A stretch of 64,000 nt of DNA from Microbacterium sp. Leaf288 (GTDB lineage Bacteria; Actinomycetota; Actinomycetes; Actinomycetales; Microbacteriaceae), in the NCBI RefSeq assembly GCF_001422925.1, contig NZ_LMNI01000001.1, forward strand, positions 804,902 to 868,901. Reading direction: 5' to 3'. The notes below the pieces were generated by a model, which was not told the DNA's origin, made no database searches, and worked only from the letters and a program-made list of their open reading frames with translations. How positions within the stretch are numbered: the stretch's first letter is position 1; each line of letters opens with the position of its first letter. Shown in pieces: positions 8,388-17,638 of this stretch. The translations under genes were made by a program, and so were the position numbers.

Positions 8388-9983
8388 ATGTCTTCCACCC
8401 CCACCGTCGCTGTCGTCGGCTCCGGCCCGATCGGCTCCGCGTACGCCCGCGTCATCCTCGAGGCGAGCCCTGACGCCCGCGTCGTGATGTTCGAGGCCGG
8501 CCCGCAGCTCACCGCCGTTCCCGGTGAAAGCGTGCGCAACATCGCCGACCCCGACGAGAAGGCCCGTGCTCGCGAGATGTCGCAGGGGCCGCAGTCTGGC
8601 GCCTTCCGCGAGAGTCTGGGCATCCCCGCCGGTGTCGTCGTCGAGGGGATGTTCACGGCCCGGCAGGGGACGCACCTGCTCGACTTCGGCGGGCCGGGAT
8701 CCGCGCACGCCGCCACCTTCCCCGCGGCGGCGGCCGCGACGAACGTCGGCGGCCAGGGCGCGCACTGGACCTGCGCGATACCGCGTCCGGCCTTCAGTGA
8801 GAAGGTCGACTTCATCGGCGACGCCGAGTGGGAGGACCTGATCTCGACGGCCGAGGGACTGCTGCACGCGCAGCAGGCGGCGTTCGCCGATTCGGCCATC
8901 GGAACGGCGATCCGCTCGCTCCTGAACGACGAGTTCGGCGCCGAGCTGCCCGCCGGCTACGGCGTGGGCACCCTGCCGGTCGCCGGAGATCCGCAGCCCG
9001 ACGGCTCCATGGTGTGGGCCGGTGCGAACACGGTGCTGGGACCCCTCATCGAGGCCGGCACCCCCGAGTCGGCGCGGTTCGAGCTGCGCGACCTCACGCT
9101 GGTGCGGCGCATCGAGACCGAGGACGGCGTGGCCACCGGAGTCACGATCGAGGATCTCCGCACGAAAGAGGTCTCGTTCTTCCCGGCCGATGTCGTCGTC
9201 GTGGCCGCCGACGCGTTCCGCTCTCCGCAGCTGCTCTGGGTCAGCGGCATCCGTCCCCGCGCCCTCGGGCGCTACCTCACCGAGCACCACGTCGTCATCA
9301 CGACGGTGGCCCTCGACGAGGAGCGCATGAGCGCGCGCATCACGGACGAGGAGTTCACGGCCGAGCTCGCCCGACGCGCCCAGAACGCGGCCGACCCGGT
9401 CGCGGCCGTCAACCGGATCCCGTTCTCCGAGCCGGGGCACCCCTTCTCGCTCCAGGTCATGTACGCCGAGAACCCGCCCTTCCAGCTCGACCCCTCGCAC
9501 CCCGCCGCGGGGAACCGCTGGGGCTACGTGAACATGGGTTACGGCGTGCGCAAGCACCCGCGCGTCGAGGACGGCGTCACCTTCGACGACAGCGAGCTCG
9601 ACTACCGCGGCTTTCCCAACATGACGATCGAGTACGCGCTGACGGATGCCGAGCAGCCCGAGCTCGACGAGGCCACCGCGCGCGTGCGTCGGGCCGGCGC
9701 CGCCCTCGGCGCCTTCGTCGCCGAGCCGCGGCTGCTGCCCAACGGCTCGAGCCTGCACTACATGGGCACCCTGCGGATGGGACCGTCCGACGACGGCACG
9801 TCGGTCGCGGATCCGTACTCGCGGGTCTGGGGCTACGACAACCTCGTCGTCGGCGGGAACGCCCTGATCCCGACGGCCAACACCATGAACCCGACGCTCA
9901 TGAGCGTTGCGATCGCCGTCCGCGGTGCCCGCAAGCTCGTCGAGCAGCTGGATGCCGCGCGGGTCGAGCAGGTCGCCCGATGA
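8388..9983 (+). CDS. GMC oxidoreductase, pyranose-oxidase / C-glycoside 3-oxidase type
   Basis: The 531-residue flavoprotein starts with a Rossmann motif (VVGSGPIGSAYAR, residues 9-21) typical of pyranose 2-oxidases. GGQGAHWTCA places H126 where those enzymes carry the flavin-linking histidine. The C-terminal pair H457 (HYMGTLRMG) and N501 (TMNPTL) matches the catalytic His/Asn of GMC sugar oxidases with the expected spacing. Relatives oxidise free sugars or the glucose of plant glycosides at C2 or C3. Actinobacterial homologues oxidise C-glycosides before cleavage of the C-C bond. No partner C-deglycosidase is visible here. An AGAAGAGG ribosome binding site precedes ATG 8388, and the stop overlaps the next start (ATGA). 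The glycoside role is inferred from family and context. Confidence 0.82.
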   Translation: MSSTPTVAVVGSGPIGSAYARVILEASPDARVVMFEAGPQLTAVPGESVRNIADPDEKARAREMSQGPQSGAFRESLGIPAGVVVEGMFTARQGTHLLDFGGPGSAHAATFPAAAAATNVGGQGAHWTCAIPRPAFSEKVDFIGDAEWEDLISTAEGLLHAQQAAFADSAIGTAIRSLLNDEFGAELPAGYGVGTLPVAGDPQPDGSMVWAGANTVLGPLIEAGTPESARFELRDLTLVRRIETEDGVATGVTIEDLRTKEVSFFPADVVVVAADAFRSPQLLWVSGIRPRALGRYLTEHHVVITTVALDEERMSARITDEEFTAELARRAQNAADPVAAVNRIPFSEPGHPFSLQVMYAENPPFQLDPSHPAAGNRWGYVNMGYGVRKHPRVEDGVTFDDSELDYRGFPNMTIEYALTDAEQPELDEATARVRRAGAALGAFVAEPRLLPNGSSLHYMGTLRMGPSDDGTSVADPYSRVWGYDNLVVGGNALIPTANTMNPTLMSVAIAVRGARKLVEQLDAARVEQVAR

Positions 9984-10435
9984 CCGGGGGAGATGCCGCA
10001 CTTCGCGCAGGCAATCGCGCGGTGGTCGAGGCGTTCTTCACCTCGAACCTCGGCAATCCGGCCGAGCGGATCGCGCTGTGGCACCCGGACGGGGTGAAGG
10101 AGCTGCCGTTCGCGCCGTCCGAGCTGCCCAAGACGCGGTGGGAGGGCCGCGACGACATCGTCGCCAACACGCACGCGAACGCCGGCATGTTCGAGAACGT
10201 CGTCCACACCGACCTCGTGATCCACGACTGCGTCGACCCCGGGCTGTTCTTCGTGACGAGTCGGATGGTCGACGAGGCTCGGTTCCTCGGTGAGCCCTAC
10301 CCGCAGTCGTTCGTGCACCTGATCCGCGTGCAGGACGGCGCGGTGATCCTGCAGCAGGAGTTCTTCGACTCGGAGATCCTCGCGGGCGCCGAGCGCGCAG
10401 CGCGGGCGAAGGGCCGCACGCCCCTCGGGTCGTGA
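9980..10435 (+). CDS. PhzA/PhzB-like (SnoaL/NTF2-fold) protein
   Basis: This 151-residue single-domain protein has an NTF2-like cone-fold pattern. DGVKELPFAP near residues 36-45, DPGLFFV near 87-93 and the closing QEFFDSEIL resemble PhzA/PhzB-type proteins, which bind small ring compounds. It is translationally coupled to the sugar oxidase (ATGA at 9980), so it probably acts on that enzyme's product or substrate. It is not the TIM-barrel or small beta partner known from C-deglycosidases. Calling it a new accessory of such oxidation would be speculation. Confidence 0.72.
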   Translation: MTGGDAALRAGNRAVVEAFFTSNLGNPAERIALWHPDGVKELPFAPSELPKTRWEGRDDIVANTHANAGMFENVVHTDLVIHDCVDPGLFFVTSRMVDEARFLGEPYPQSFVHLIRVQDGAVILQQEFFDSEILAGAERAARAKGRTPLGS

Positions 10436-10451
10436 CGCGGGCGCTTGCCCT

Positions 10452-10533
10452 GCAGAACTCCACTGATCTGGTCGGTCAGCGGGTGAGGAACCGCTCCCTC
10501 GGCTGCCGCAGCCTCGAATCCGTGGAGTTCTGC
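10452..10533. repeat. 12-bp inverted repeat between convergent genes
   Basis: GCAGAACTCCAC at 10452-10463 is perfectly inverted at 10522-10533 (GTGGAGTTCTGC), enclosing 58 nt that can fold further. It fills the whole gap between the convergent PhzB-like and SDR genes, so it may terminate both transcripts or be a dispersed palindromic element. Confidence 0.55.
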
Positions 10534-10540
10534 GGGTGGG

Positions 10541-11308
10541 TCAGGACCCCGCGATGCGGTCGGCCATGAACTTGGCCCCGGCCGACGACGTCGCACCGCC
10601 GTCGACGGGGATCTCCGCTCCGGTGAGATACGACGCGGCGTCCGACAGCAGGAACGCGACCGCCTCAGCGACCTCGTCCGCCCGCCCGAGGCGGTCGAGC
10701 GGCGTCAGGGCGAGCTGCGCCGCGCGCATCGCCTCGGGCGCGTTCGCGGTCATCGGCGTCTCGATGAAGCCGGGGTGAACGACGTTGACACGGATGCCGC
10801 GCGCCCCGAGCTCCGTCGCCGCGACGTGGGTGAGACCGCGAAGCCCCCACTTCGACGTCGTGTACGCCACGGGGTAGTGCGCGTTGAGCGCGGCCGACGA
10901 GCCGATGTTGACGATCGACGAGCCGGTCCCCATCAGCGGCGCGAGCGCCTGGATGCCGAGCATCGGGCCTGTGAGGTTGACCGCGAGCACCCGGTCCCAG
11001 TCCGCACGATCGACCGTGCCGAGCCGGGCGCGATGGGTGATGCCGGCGTTGTTCACGAGGCCGCGGAGAGGTTCGCCGTCGAGGAGTTCCGTGAGGGACG
11101 CGGCGAACGCGGCCCAGTCGCGCTCGTCCGACACGTCGAGCCGCCGGTACTCGACGCCCGAAGTGGCGGCGGTGGCGGCACCCGTCACATCCGTGGCGAT
11201 GACGCGCGCTCCCGCTTCCGCCAGCACGCGCGCCTCCGCCGCACCCTGGCCGCCTCCCGCCCCGGTCACGACGATCGTGCGTCCCTCGAGGCCCGGATAC
11301 CTGGTCAT
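10541..11308 (-). CDS. Short-chain dehydrogenase/reductase (SDR)
   Basis: This 255-residue classical SDR has the cofactor motif TGAGGGQG near residues 14-21, NNAG near 87-90, the catalytic Ser in NIGSSAAL and YTTSK as the YxxxK pair. The C-terminal IPVDGG segment is typical of sugar or alcohol oxidising members. ATG 11308 is chosen because TAGCGT on the reverse strand (11316-11321) lies 7 nt upstream, as in other leaderless genes here, and longer starts add unrelated residues. The gene is oriented against the island operons. It may oxidise a sugar or alcohol released by the neighbouring glycosidase. Confidence 0.85.
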   Translation of the reverse strand: MTRYPGLEGRTIVVTGAGGGQGAAEARVLAEAGARVIATDVTGAATAATSGVEYRRLDVSDERDWAAFAASLTELLDGEPLRGLVNNAGITHRARLGTVDRADWDRVLAVNLTGPMLGIQALAPLMGTGSSIVNIGSSAALNAHYPVAYTTSKWGLRGLTHVAATELGARGIRVNVVHPGFIETPMTANAPEAMRAAQLALTPLDRLGRADEVAEAVAFLLSDAASYLTGAEIPVDGGATSSAGAKFMADRIAGS

Positions 11309-11315
11309 GGACGCG

Positions 11316-11321
11316 ACGCTA
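11316..11321 (-). promoter_or_regulatory. Leaderless -10 element of the SDR gene
   Basis: On the reverse strand TAGCGT is followed after 7 nt by the ATG at 11308. No ribosome binding site is present. The layout matches the other leaderless genes listed. Confidence 0.45.
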
Positions 11322-11426
11322 GACCACCGCCCGGCCGGCGGGAACCGGCATCCGCTGATGCTGCGCATCGGAATCGCCGAACCCGCGCCGGCGCCCGACG
11401 GCGGCACCCTCATCTCGGACTGAGGA

Positions 11427-12671
11427 TCACGCCTCCGGGCGATATCGAGCCACCAGCTGCCGGTAGACATCCGCGCTCGGCTTCTCGGTGCGTGCGAAGG
11501 TCTCGGGATCCACCTCGTGCAGACCGAGCCTCGGGCCGTAGCCGAAGATCCACTCGAAGTTGTCCATGAGTGTCCAGTGGCAGTACCCGATCACGGGGAC
11601 GCCGTCGGAGATCGCCTGAGCGAGGCCCTCGAGCGACGGCTCGATGAAGTCGGCACGGATGCTGTCATCCGGCGTGCTGACGCCGTGCTCGCTGACGAGC
11701 ACCGGGACGCCGGCCACGGCGTAGGCGTATTCGACGGCGCCGCGCAGCGAGTCGGGGTCGACCGTCGTGCCCATGCCGTTGAGCACGGCGCCCTCCGGCG
11801 CGGGCAGCAGTCCCTCGGGTCCGTAGACCAGGCGCTCGTAGTTCTGCACGCCGACGAAGTCGTCGTCGGCGGCCAGTCGCAGCCAGTAGTCGTAGACCTC
11901 TGCCCGCTTGCGGTCGCGGACGGCTTCGCCGCCGGGGACGGCGACGTCGTCGCACATCGCGAGCGAGAGACCGACCGGCAGGTCGGCGCGACGCTCCTTG
12001 ATGGCGGCCTTCGCCGCGGTGTGGGCCGCCGTTATGCCGGCGCGCATCCCGGCGAAGTCCTCACGGGTCATGACGTTGCCGGCCCGGTATCTCTCCACGC
12101 CGGCGGCTTCGGATGCGGCTGCCAGCGTCGCGCGTTCGAGGTCGGCCACGAAGGAGGGAAGGTCCGCCCACGTCAGCATCTCGGGCAGATCCGGCTCGTT
12201 GAAGGTCACACCGAGCTCGATGCGGTCGCCGAAGCGGTCCATCACGACGCCGCAGTAGCGGGCGAAGAGCTCCGGCGCCTCGGGGTCCAGCCACGCCCCG
12301 CGGCCCGCGAACCAGTGCGGCGACGTGAAGTGGTTGAACGTCACGATCGGCGCGAGGCCGCGGGCGCGGCATCCGTCCACGATCGCCTCGTAGTGATCGA
12401 GCGCCTCGGACGAGAACTCGCCTTCAACAGGTTCGACGCGGGCCCATTCGACCGAGAAGCGATAGGCGTTGAGCCCCAGGCCGGCGACGATGTCGAGGTC
12501 GGACTCCCACAGCTCCCAGCCGTTGGTCGCCTTGCCCGAGCGTGCCTGGAAGACGGTCGGCGTCACGTTCTCGAGGAACCACGTGTCGCTGGTGACGTTG
12601 TCGCCCTCGTTCTGATGGCCGGCGGTGGCGACTCCCCAGAGGAAGTCGGCGGGGAAGGATGCTGCGGGCAT
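11427..12671 (-). CDS. GH1 family beta-glycosidase
   Basis: The 414-residue protein covers a complete GH1 barrel. The acid/base Glu is E159 in TFNEPD. The nucleophile is E328 in VSEHGVSTPDD, where most family members have TENG or SENG, so the residue after the nucleophile is His. The N-terminal FLWGVATAGHQNEG matches the glycone-binding box. It has no signal peptide and acts in the cytoplasm, consistent with uptake of intact glycosides by the divergent ABC transporter. GAGAGGA precedes the ATG. The promoter carries the proposed IclR-type box directly beside its -10. Confidence 0.88.
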   Translation of the reverse strand: MPAASFPADFLWGVATAGHQNEGDNVTSDTWFLENVTPTVFQARSGKATNGWELWESDLDIVAGLGLNAYRFSVEWARVEPVEGEFSSEALDHYEAIVDGCRARGLAPIVTFNHFTSPHWFAGRGAWLDPEAPELFARYCGVVMDRFGDRIELGVTFNEPDLPEMLTWADLPSFVADLERATLAAASEAAGVERYRAGNVMTREDFAGMRAGITAAHTAAKAAIKERRADLPVGLSLAMCDDVAVPGGEAVRDRKRAEVYDYWLRLAADDDFVGVQNYERLVYGPEGLLPAPEGAVLNGMGTTVDPDSLRGAVEYAYAVAGVPVLVSEHGVSTPDDSIRADFIEPSLEGLAQAISDGVPVIGYCHWTLMDNFEWIFGYGPRLGLHEVDPETFARTEKPSADVYRQLVARYRPEA

Positions 12672-12711
12672 GAGTGGTCCTCTCTGAACTCTCGTTCATC
12701 ATGCACGAATT

Positions 12712-12736
12712 ATTCATTCTACGAAAGCTCATTTCA
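12712..12736. promoter_or_regulatory. IclR-type operator box, copy 1 (GH1/ABC intergenic region)
   Basis: This 25-bp box matches 19 of 25 positions of the box at 23341-23365, with core ACGAAAG-N4-TTTCA (12721-12736). On the reverse strand it overlaps a TAGAAT -10 (12716-12721) for the GH1 gene, so binding would block that promoter. Assignment to the IclR protein at 21895 rests on the second copy lying in that gene's own promoter region. Confidence 0.6.
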
Positions 12737-12764
12737 TCAGATGCAGCGAGAGGAAGAACCATCG

Positions 12765-12779
12765 TTAGGCTGCGGCTAA
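12765..12779. promoter_or_regulatory. LysR-type T-N11-A box, copy 1
   Basis: TTAGGCTGCGGCTAA, flanked by CG on both sides of the extended dyad, matches 12 of 15 positions of the perfect palindrome in front of the lysR gene (19435-19449). It lies between the GH1 and substrate-binding-protein genes, where a LysR activator of the transporter operon would bind. Confidence 0.6.
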
Positions 12780-12905
12780 CGAATCCCAGCGGAATCCGAA
12801 TGGCCAAACCGCCCGTGGATCGTCACTCTTGACCGAAAGATCGCATCCCGAATCGCGATCACGACACCGAAGTCCGCAGCAGCACACCGATCACAGGAGA
12901 TCAGG

Positions 12906-14471
12906 ATGTCCCGACTCATCACAGCACGCGGCGCCGCCGTCATTGCGGCCGTCGCCGTATCAGCCCTCGCACTGGCGGGCTGCAGCGGCGCAGGCGATCC
13001 CAGCCAGACCGGCGGTGCAGCCGACACGTCGAAGCTCGTCATCGGCCTCGACTCCGACCAGGCCGCGCTCGGGTACGACCCGGTCCGCTACGGCAGCGGC
13101 CAGCGCTTCTTCTTCGAGGGGATCTACGACTCGCTGTTCCTGCTCGACGAGGACGGCCAGGTGGTCCCCGATCTCGTCACGTCGTTCGAGTACAACGAGG
13201 ACAACACGCAGCTCACGCTCGACCTCGACACCAGCGCGACCTTCGACGACGGCACGGCGCTGAGCGCCGAACTCGTGAAGGAGAACCTCGACGCGCGCGG
13301 CAACCCGGACCTCTCGGCCTACAACGGCTTCGCGACCGGCGGGCAGAACGAGATCTCGGAGGTCACGGTCGTCGACGACGACACCGTGACGCTCACCTTC
13401 GCGTCGGCGCAGCCCGGCTTCGAGGCGAACCTCGTGCTGCCCGCAGGGGCGATCGTCGGGCCGACGGGCGCCGCCGACCGCTCCACGCTCGACACGACGC
13501 CGGACGGCTCGGGACCCCTCACCGTCGACGAGGAAGCCACAGTGAAGGGCAACTCCTACCTGCTCGTCAAGAAGGAAGGCAGCGACGCGGCCGCGGACTA
13601 TCCCTTCGACTCCTACGAGTTCCGCCCCGTCCTCGACCCGCAGGCTCGCGTCAACGCGGTGATCTCGGGCGAGGTCGACCTGGCCTACATCACGGCCGAC
13701 ACGCAGGCGCAGGTCGAGTCCGCGGGTGTCGGGCTCGTCGCCAACGGCGGAACCGTGCAGAACATCATCGCCTTCGACAAGACCGGTGCCCTCGGAGAGC
13801 AGTGGGCCGACCCGCGTGTGTACCAGGCGCTCTCGATGGCGATCGACCGCGAGGCGTTCGTCGAGGCGATCCACCCGGGCGAACTGCCGACGGCGAACGC
13901 GCTGCCCGCCGACAACCCGGGCTACCTGCCCGAGCTCGACGAGGAGTACGCCTACGACCCGGACGCCGCCAAGGAGCTCCTCGCCGAGGCGGGCTACCCG
14001 GACGGCTTCGACTTCACCTTCACCATCTCCTCCGCCAGCCAGCGCGACCTCGAGGCGCTGCAGCCCTACTGGGAGGCGATCGGGGTCAACATGACGCTGA
14101 AGAACGCCGCGTCGACCGAGGAGATCTTCGCCGTCGTGCAGACCGAGCCGCTCGGCGGGCCGATCCCGCTGACGTGGACCAACCCGCTCGGCAACGTCTT
14201 CGGGGTGCTGTTCGGCTTTGCGAACTTCCACGGCGCGGACAACCCCGAGATCAAGGCCGCCGCCGGCGCATACGGTGCGGCGACGGGCGACGAAGCGGCG
14301 CAGACCGCGGCCCTCAAGGACCTCAACCGCGCGATCGTCGACTCGGGATGGCTCATCCCGCTGTTCGAGCAGCTGGCGCCGTGGGCGTACAACGCGAAGA
14401 AGGTCGCCGAGCCGACGTTCCCGGGCGCCGAGGCCTTCCCGATCCTGGCCTCCATCCAGCCCGCATCCTGA
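12906..14471 (+). CDS. ABC transporter substrate-binding lipoprotein (family 5)
   Basis: The 521-residue protein has a lipoprotein signal with lipobox LALAGC (Cys26), followed by an SBP_bac_5 domain of the peptide/nickel/oligosaccharide group. It captures the solute outside the membrane and passes it to the permeases encoded next. AGGAG at 12896-12900 supports ATG 12906. The family does not fix the ligand. Because the gene is divergent from a cytoplasmic GH1 glycosidase and shares its control region, a glycoside or oligosaccharide is more likely than a peptide. Confidence 0.88.
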   Translation: MSRLITARGAAVIAAVAVSALALAGCSGAGDPSQTGGAADTSKLVIGLDSDQAALGYDPVRYGSGQRFFFEGIYDSLFLLDEDGQVVPDLVTSFEYNEDNTQLTLDLDTSATFDDGTALSAELVKENLDARGNPDLSAYNGFATGGQNEISEVTVVDDDTVTLTFASAQPGFEANLVLPAGAIVGPTGAADRSTLDTTPDGSGPLTVDEEATVKGNSYLLVKKEGSDAAADYPFDSYEFRPVLDPQARVNAVISGEVDLAYITADTQAQVESAGVGLVANGGTVQNIIAFDKTGALGEQWADPRVYQALSMAIDREAFVEAIHPGELPTANALPADNPGYLPELDEEYAYDPDAAKELLAEAGYPDGFDFTFTISSASQRDLEALQPYWEAIGVNMTLKNAASTEEIFAVVQTEPLGGPIPLTWTNPLGNVFGVLFGFANFHGADNPEIKAAAGAYGAATGDEAAQTAALKDLNRAIVDSGWLIPLFEQLAPWAYNAKKVAEPTFPGAEAFPILASIQPAS

Positions 14472-14528
14472 TCCGACGGCGGTGCCGGCGACCCGCGTCG
14501 TCGGCACCGCCCGTCAGGGAGAGTTCTG

Positions 14529-15470
14529 ATGCTCATCTTCATCCTGAAGCGCGTCGCCTGGGGCATCGCGACACTGCTGATCGCATCGTGGATCGCGTTC
14601 ATGCTCGTCCACCTCTCGGGCTCGACGCCCGGCGGCGTCGCCCTCGGGCAGTCGGCCACGCCCGAGCAGGTGGCGGCGTACAACGAGTCGATCGGCTGGT
14701 ACGACCCCTGGATCCAGCAGTACCTCGCCTGGGTCGCGCAGGTGCTGCAGGGCAACCTCGGCACGTCCCTCATCGACGGGCGTCCCATCGGCCCCGACAT
14801 CGCCAAGCGGCTCCCTGTGACCGCGGCGCTCGCCGTCTTCGGAACCCTTGTGGCCGCCCTCATCGGCATCGTCGTGGGCGTCATCGCGGCGGTGCGCCGC
14901 GGAGCGGTCGACAAGGCCATCACGGCGGCCTCCGGCATCCTGCTCTCCGTCCCGGCCTTCTGGGTCGGAGTCCTGCTCGTCTACGTCTTCGCCGTCCAGC
15001 TGCGGCTGCTCCCCGCGACCGGTTTCGTGCCGTTCGCGAGCGACCCGGCCGCGTGGGCGCGCTCCCTCGTGCTGCCCGTCCTCACGATCGCGATCACGTC
15101 GGCCGCCGGCATCGCCCGGCAGACGCGGGCCTCGATGTCGGAGTCGCTCGCGCAGGAGCACATCCGCACCCTCCGCGCCGTCGGAACCCCGACGAACCGC
15201 ATCATCTACGTCCACGCGCTGCGCGGAGCAAGCCTCCCGATCCTCGCGAGCGTGGCCGTCATGTTCATCGTCCTGTTCAGCGGCTCGGTGGTCATCGAGG
15301 TGCTCTTCGCCCTGCCCGGCATCGGTCAGGCCATGCAGAGCGCCGTCGGCTCCGCCGACCTCCCGTTCGTGCAGGCGCTCGTGCTCGTCGCGACCCTCGT
15401 GGTCGTGATCGTGAACGTCGCGCTGGAACTCCTCAACCGGACCCTCGACCCGAAGCTGCGTGCCTCATGA
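14529..15470 (+). CDS. ABC transporter permease (DppB type)
   Basis: This 313-residue integral membrane subunit has about six helices and the family's cytoplasmic EAA-type loop near residues 200-225 (QEHIRTLRAVGTPTNRI). GGGAGAG precedes the ATG. Its stop overlaps the start of the next subunit (ATGA at 15467). It forms the channel with the permease half of the following fusion protein. Confidence 0.88.
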   Translation: MLIFILKRVAWGIATLLIASWIAFMLVHLSGSTPGGVALGQSATPEQVAAYNESIGWYDPWIQQYLAWVAQVLQGNLGTSLIDGRPIGPDIAKRLPVTAALAVFGTLVAALIGIVVGVIAAVRRGAVDKAITAASGILLSVPAFWVGVLLVYVFAVQLRLLPATGFVPFASDPAAWARSLVLPVLTIAITSAAGIARQTRASMSESLAQEHIRTLRAVGTPTNRIIYVHALRGASLPILASVAVMFIVLFSGSVVIEVLFALPGIGQAMQSAVGSADLPFVQALVLVATLVVVIVNVALELLNRTLDPKLRAS

Positions 15471-17638
15471 CCGTCTCGACGACCTCGATCGTCCGCCCCC
15501 GCCGCTCGGAGCGGAAGCTGCGCCTGCGCGTGCTGCGCTCGCCGGCCGCCGTCATCTCGATCATCTGGCTCGTCGGGCTCGTTCTCGCGTCGCTCACCTC
15601 GCCGCTGTGGCTGCGGTACGGCCCGCTCGAGCAGGACCTCTCCGTCGTGCTCCAGGGCCCCTCGCTCGCACACCTCCTCGGCACGGACGAGCTGGGCCGC
15701 GACATCCTCTCGCGTCTGGTGACCGCCGCCGCCCCGACGATCTTCATCGGACTCGTGGTGCCGATCGTCGCGGTGCTGGTCACGATCCCCATCACGCTCT
15801 GGGCGGCTCGGAGCCGGCGCGGTGAAGGGGCGATGAACCAGGTCAGCGAGATCGTCCTGTCGCTGCCCGGAACCGTCATCATCCTCGCCTTCATCGCGGC
15901 GGTCGGCACCAACATGCCGCTCGTCATGGCGGCGTTCGGGCTGCTGCTCTTCGGGGCGATGTACAAGATCTTCTTCGGCCAGGCGAAGTCGCTGCACACG
16001 CAGCTCTACGTCGAGGCGGCCGCGATCGACGGCGTGCGGCCGATGCGGGCGAGCATCCGCCATGTGCTGCCGAACATGTCGACGACCGTCATCGTGCAGT
16101 TCGTCCTGCTCTTCGGCGTCGGCATCGGGATGCAGGCCGCCCTCGCGTTCATCGGACTCGGACCTCAGCCGCCCGAGCCCACCTGGGGCGGCATGATCCA
16201 GACCGCGTCGCGCTTCATCTTCCAGCAGCCCTGGATGATGGTGCCGACCGGCGGCATCCTCGCGCTCACGCTCATCGCCGCCAACTCCCTCGCGGACGTG
16301 CTCGCAGGCGGCACCGCCGTTCCGCCCCCGCTCGTCGCCCTCCGTCGCCGCCTGCGACGCGCGCCCGCGACCGAGGTCGCCGCGTCCGCCGTCGCCGACG
16401 ATCTCCCCGTCGTGGGGCTGGCGGACGATGCCGCCCCCGAATCCCTCGACATGATCGCGGATGCCTCGTACCCGGGGTCGAACGCCGACCCGCTGCGCGA
16501 CGCGCAAGCGCAGGTCGACGTCATCGCCCTCGGCGCACTGCCCGCCGACGCGGTGTCGAGACCCACCTCCGGGCCGGCGTCGCCGGGCGCCTCGACGAGC
16601 CGCGAGCAGCTCGCGAACGACGATCACGGGCTGGTCGTCGAGGACCTCGTGATCGGTGTCGACGGCGGCCCCGCCCTCGTGACCGGCGTCTCGATGCGGG
16701 TCCGCCCGGGCACCGTCATGGGGCTCGTCGGCGAATCGGGGTGCGGCAAGAGCGTGACGTCCTACGCGCTGCTGGGTCTGCTCGCGCCGGGACTCTCGGT
16801 GCGCTCGGGTCGCATCGGCTGGCGGGGCGCCGATCTCGCGGGAGCCGCCGAGAAGACCCTCCAGAGGGTGCGCGGCCACGAGATCGCCTTCATCTCGCAG
16901 GAGCCGACGCGAGCGCTCGATCCCATGTTCACGGTCGGCGCGCAGCTCGCAGCCGCGATCCGGCGCCTGCGCGGCGTCGGACGGGCCGAGGCCAAGCGCA
17001 TCGCCTCTCAGCTGCTCACCGACGTCGGCATCGTCGATCCGCCGCGCGTGCTGAAGAGCTATCCGCACCAGATATCGGGCGGCATGGCGCAGCGCGTCGC
17101 GATCGCCCTCGCCCTGAGCGGCACGCCGAGTCTGCTCGTCGCCGACGAGCCCACGACGGCGCTCGACGTCACGATCCAGGCCGAGATCCTGGCGCTGCTG
17201 CGCGGGCTCATCGCGGAACGCGGGATGTCGATCATCATCGTGACCCACGACCTCGGTGTCGTCGCCGACATCTGCGACGACGTGTCGGTCATGTACGCGG
17301 GCGAGATCGTCGAGACCGGCACCGTGCGCGACGTGCTGCTGCGGCCCGAGCACCCGTACACCATGGCACTGCTCGCGGCCGATCCGCACGCGATCCTCGA
17401 TCTCGAAGGGACCGCGCGCCTCGCGTCGATCCCCGGTCAGGTGCCGCTGCCGGGTTCGTGGACGACCGGGTGCCGCTTCGCCGAGCGCTGCCGCTTCGCG
17501 CGCGACGAGTGCCTCGTGACGGTGCCGCTCGACCCGCGCGCCCAGGGCGAAGGCGGAGTCCGCTGCGTCCGGCGAGACGACGTGCAGGGTCGCCAGGACG
17601 AATGGCGGCTGCCCGTGACGACAGGAGCAGGACGATGA
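15467..17638 (+). CDS. ABC permease (DppC type) fused to an ABC ATPase (DppD type)
   Basis: The 723-residue protein joins two subunits. Residues about 25-285 are a DppC-like permease with an EAA loop ([20 protein letters not shown]). A variable Ala/Asp-rich linker follows to about residue 385. The rest is an ABC ATPase with Walker A GESGCGKS, signature ISGGMAQR, Walker B LLVADEPT and the H-loop VTHD. The C-terminal Cys-containing segment is the oligopeptide-transporter extension. Such fusions are known in Actinobacteria and force 1:1 stoichiometry. The start is the ATGA overlap with the upstream permease. A long upstream open extension in this frame is not coding. Confidence 0.88.
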   Translation: MTVSTTSIVRPRRSERKLRLRVLRSPAAVISIIWLVGLVLASLTSPLWLRYGPLEQDLSVVLQGPSLAHLLGTDELGRDILSRLVTAAAPTIFIGLVVPIVAVLVTIPITLWAARSRRGEGAMNQVSEIVLSLPGTVIILAFIAAVGTNMPLVMAAFGLLLFGAMYKIFFGQAKSLHTQLYVEAAAIDGVRPMRASIRHVLPNMSTTVIVQFVLLFGVGIGMQAALAFIGLGPQPPEPTWGGMIQTASRFIFQQPWMMVPTGGILALTLIAANSLADVLAGGTAVPPPLVALRRRLRRAPATEVAASAVADDLPVVGLADDAAPESLDMIADASYPGSNADPLRDAQAQVDVIALGALPADAVSRPTSGPASPGASTSREQLANDDHGLVVEDLVIGVDGGPALVTGVSMRVRPGTVMGLVGESGCGKSVTSYALLGLLAPGLSVRSGRIGWRGADLAGAAEKTLQRVRGHEIAFISQEPTRALDPMFTVGAQLAAAIRRLRGVGRAEAKRIASQLLTDVGIVDPPRVLKSYPHQISGGMAQRVAIALALSGTPSLLVADEPTTALDVTIQAEILALLRGLIAERGMSIIIVTHDLGVVADICDDVSVMYAGEIVETGTVRDVLLRPEHPYTMALLAADPHAILDLEGTARLASIPGQVPLPGSWTTGCRFAERCRFARDECLVTVPLDPRAQGEGGVRCVRRDDVQGRQDEWRLPVTTGAGR

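Noticed and set aside
13802-15466. A long upstream extension of the permease-ATPase fusion frame
   Set aside because: The extension overlaps the substrate-binding-protein and permease genes, is Arg-rich and non-membrane, and the ATGA overlap at 15467 gives the true start.
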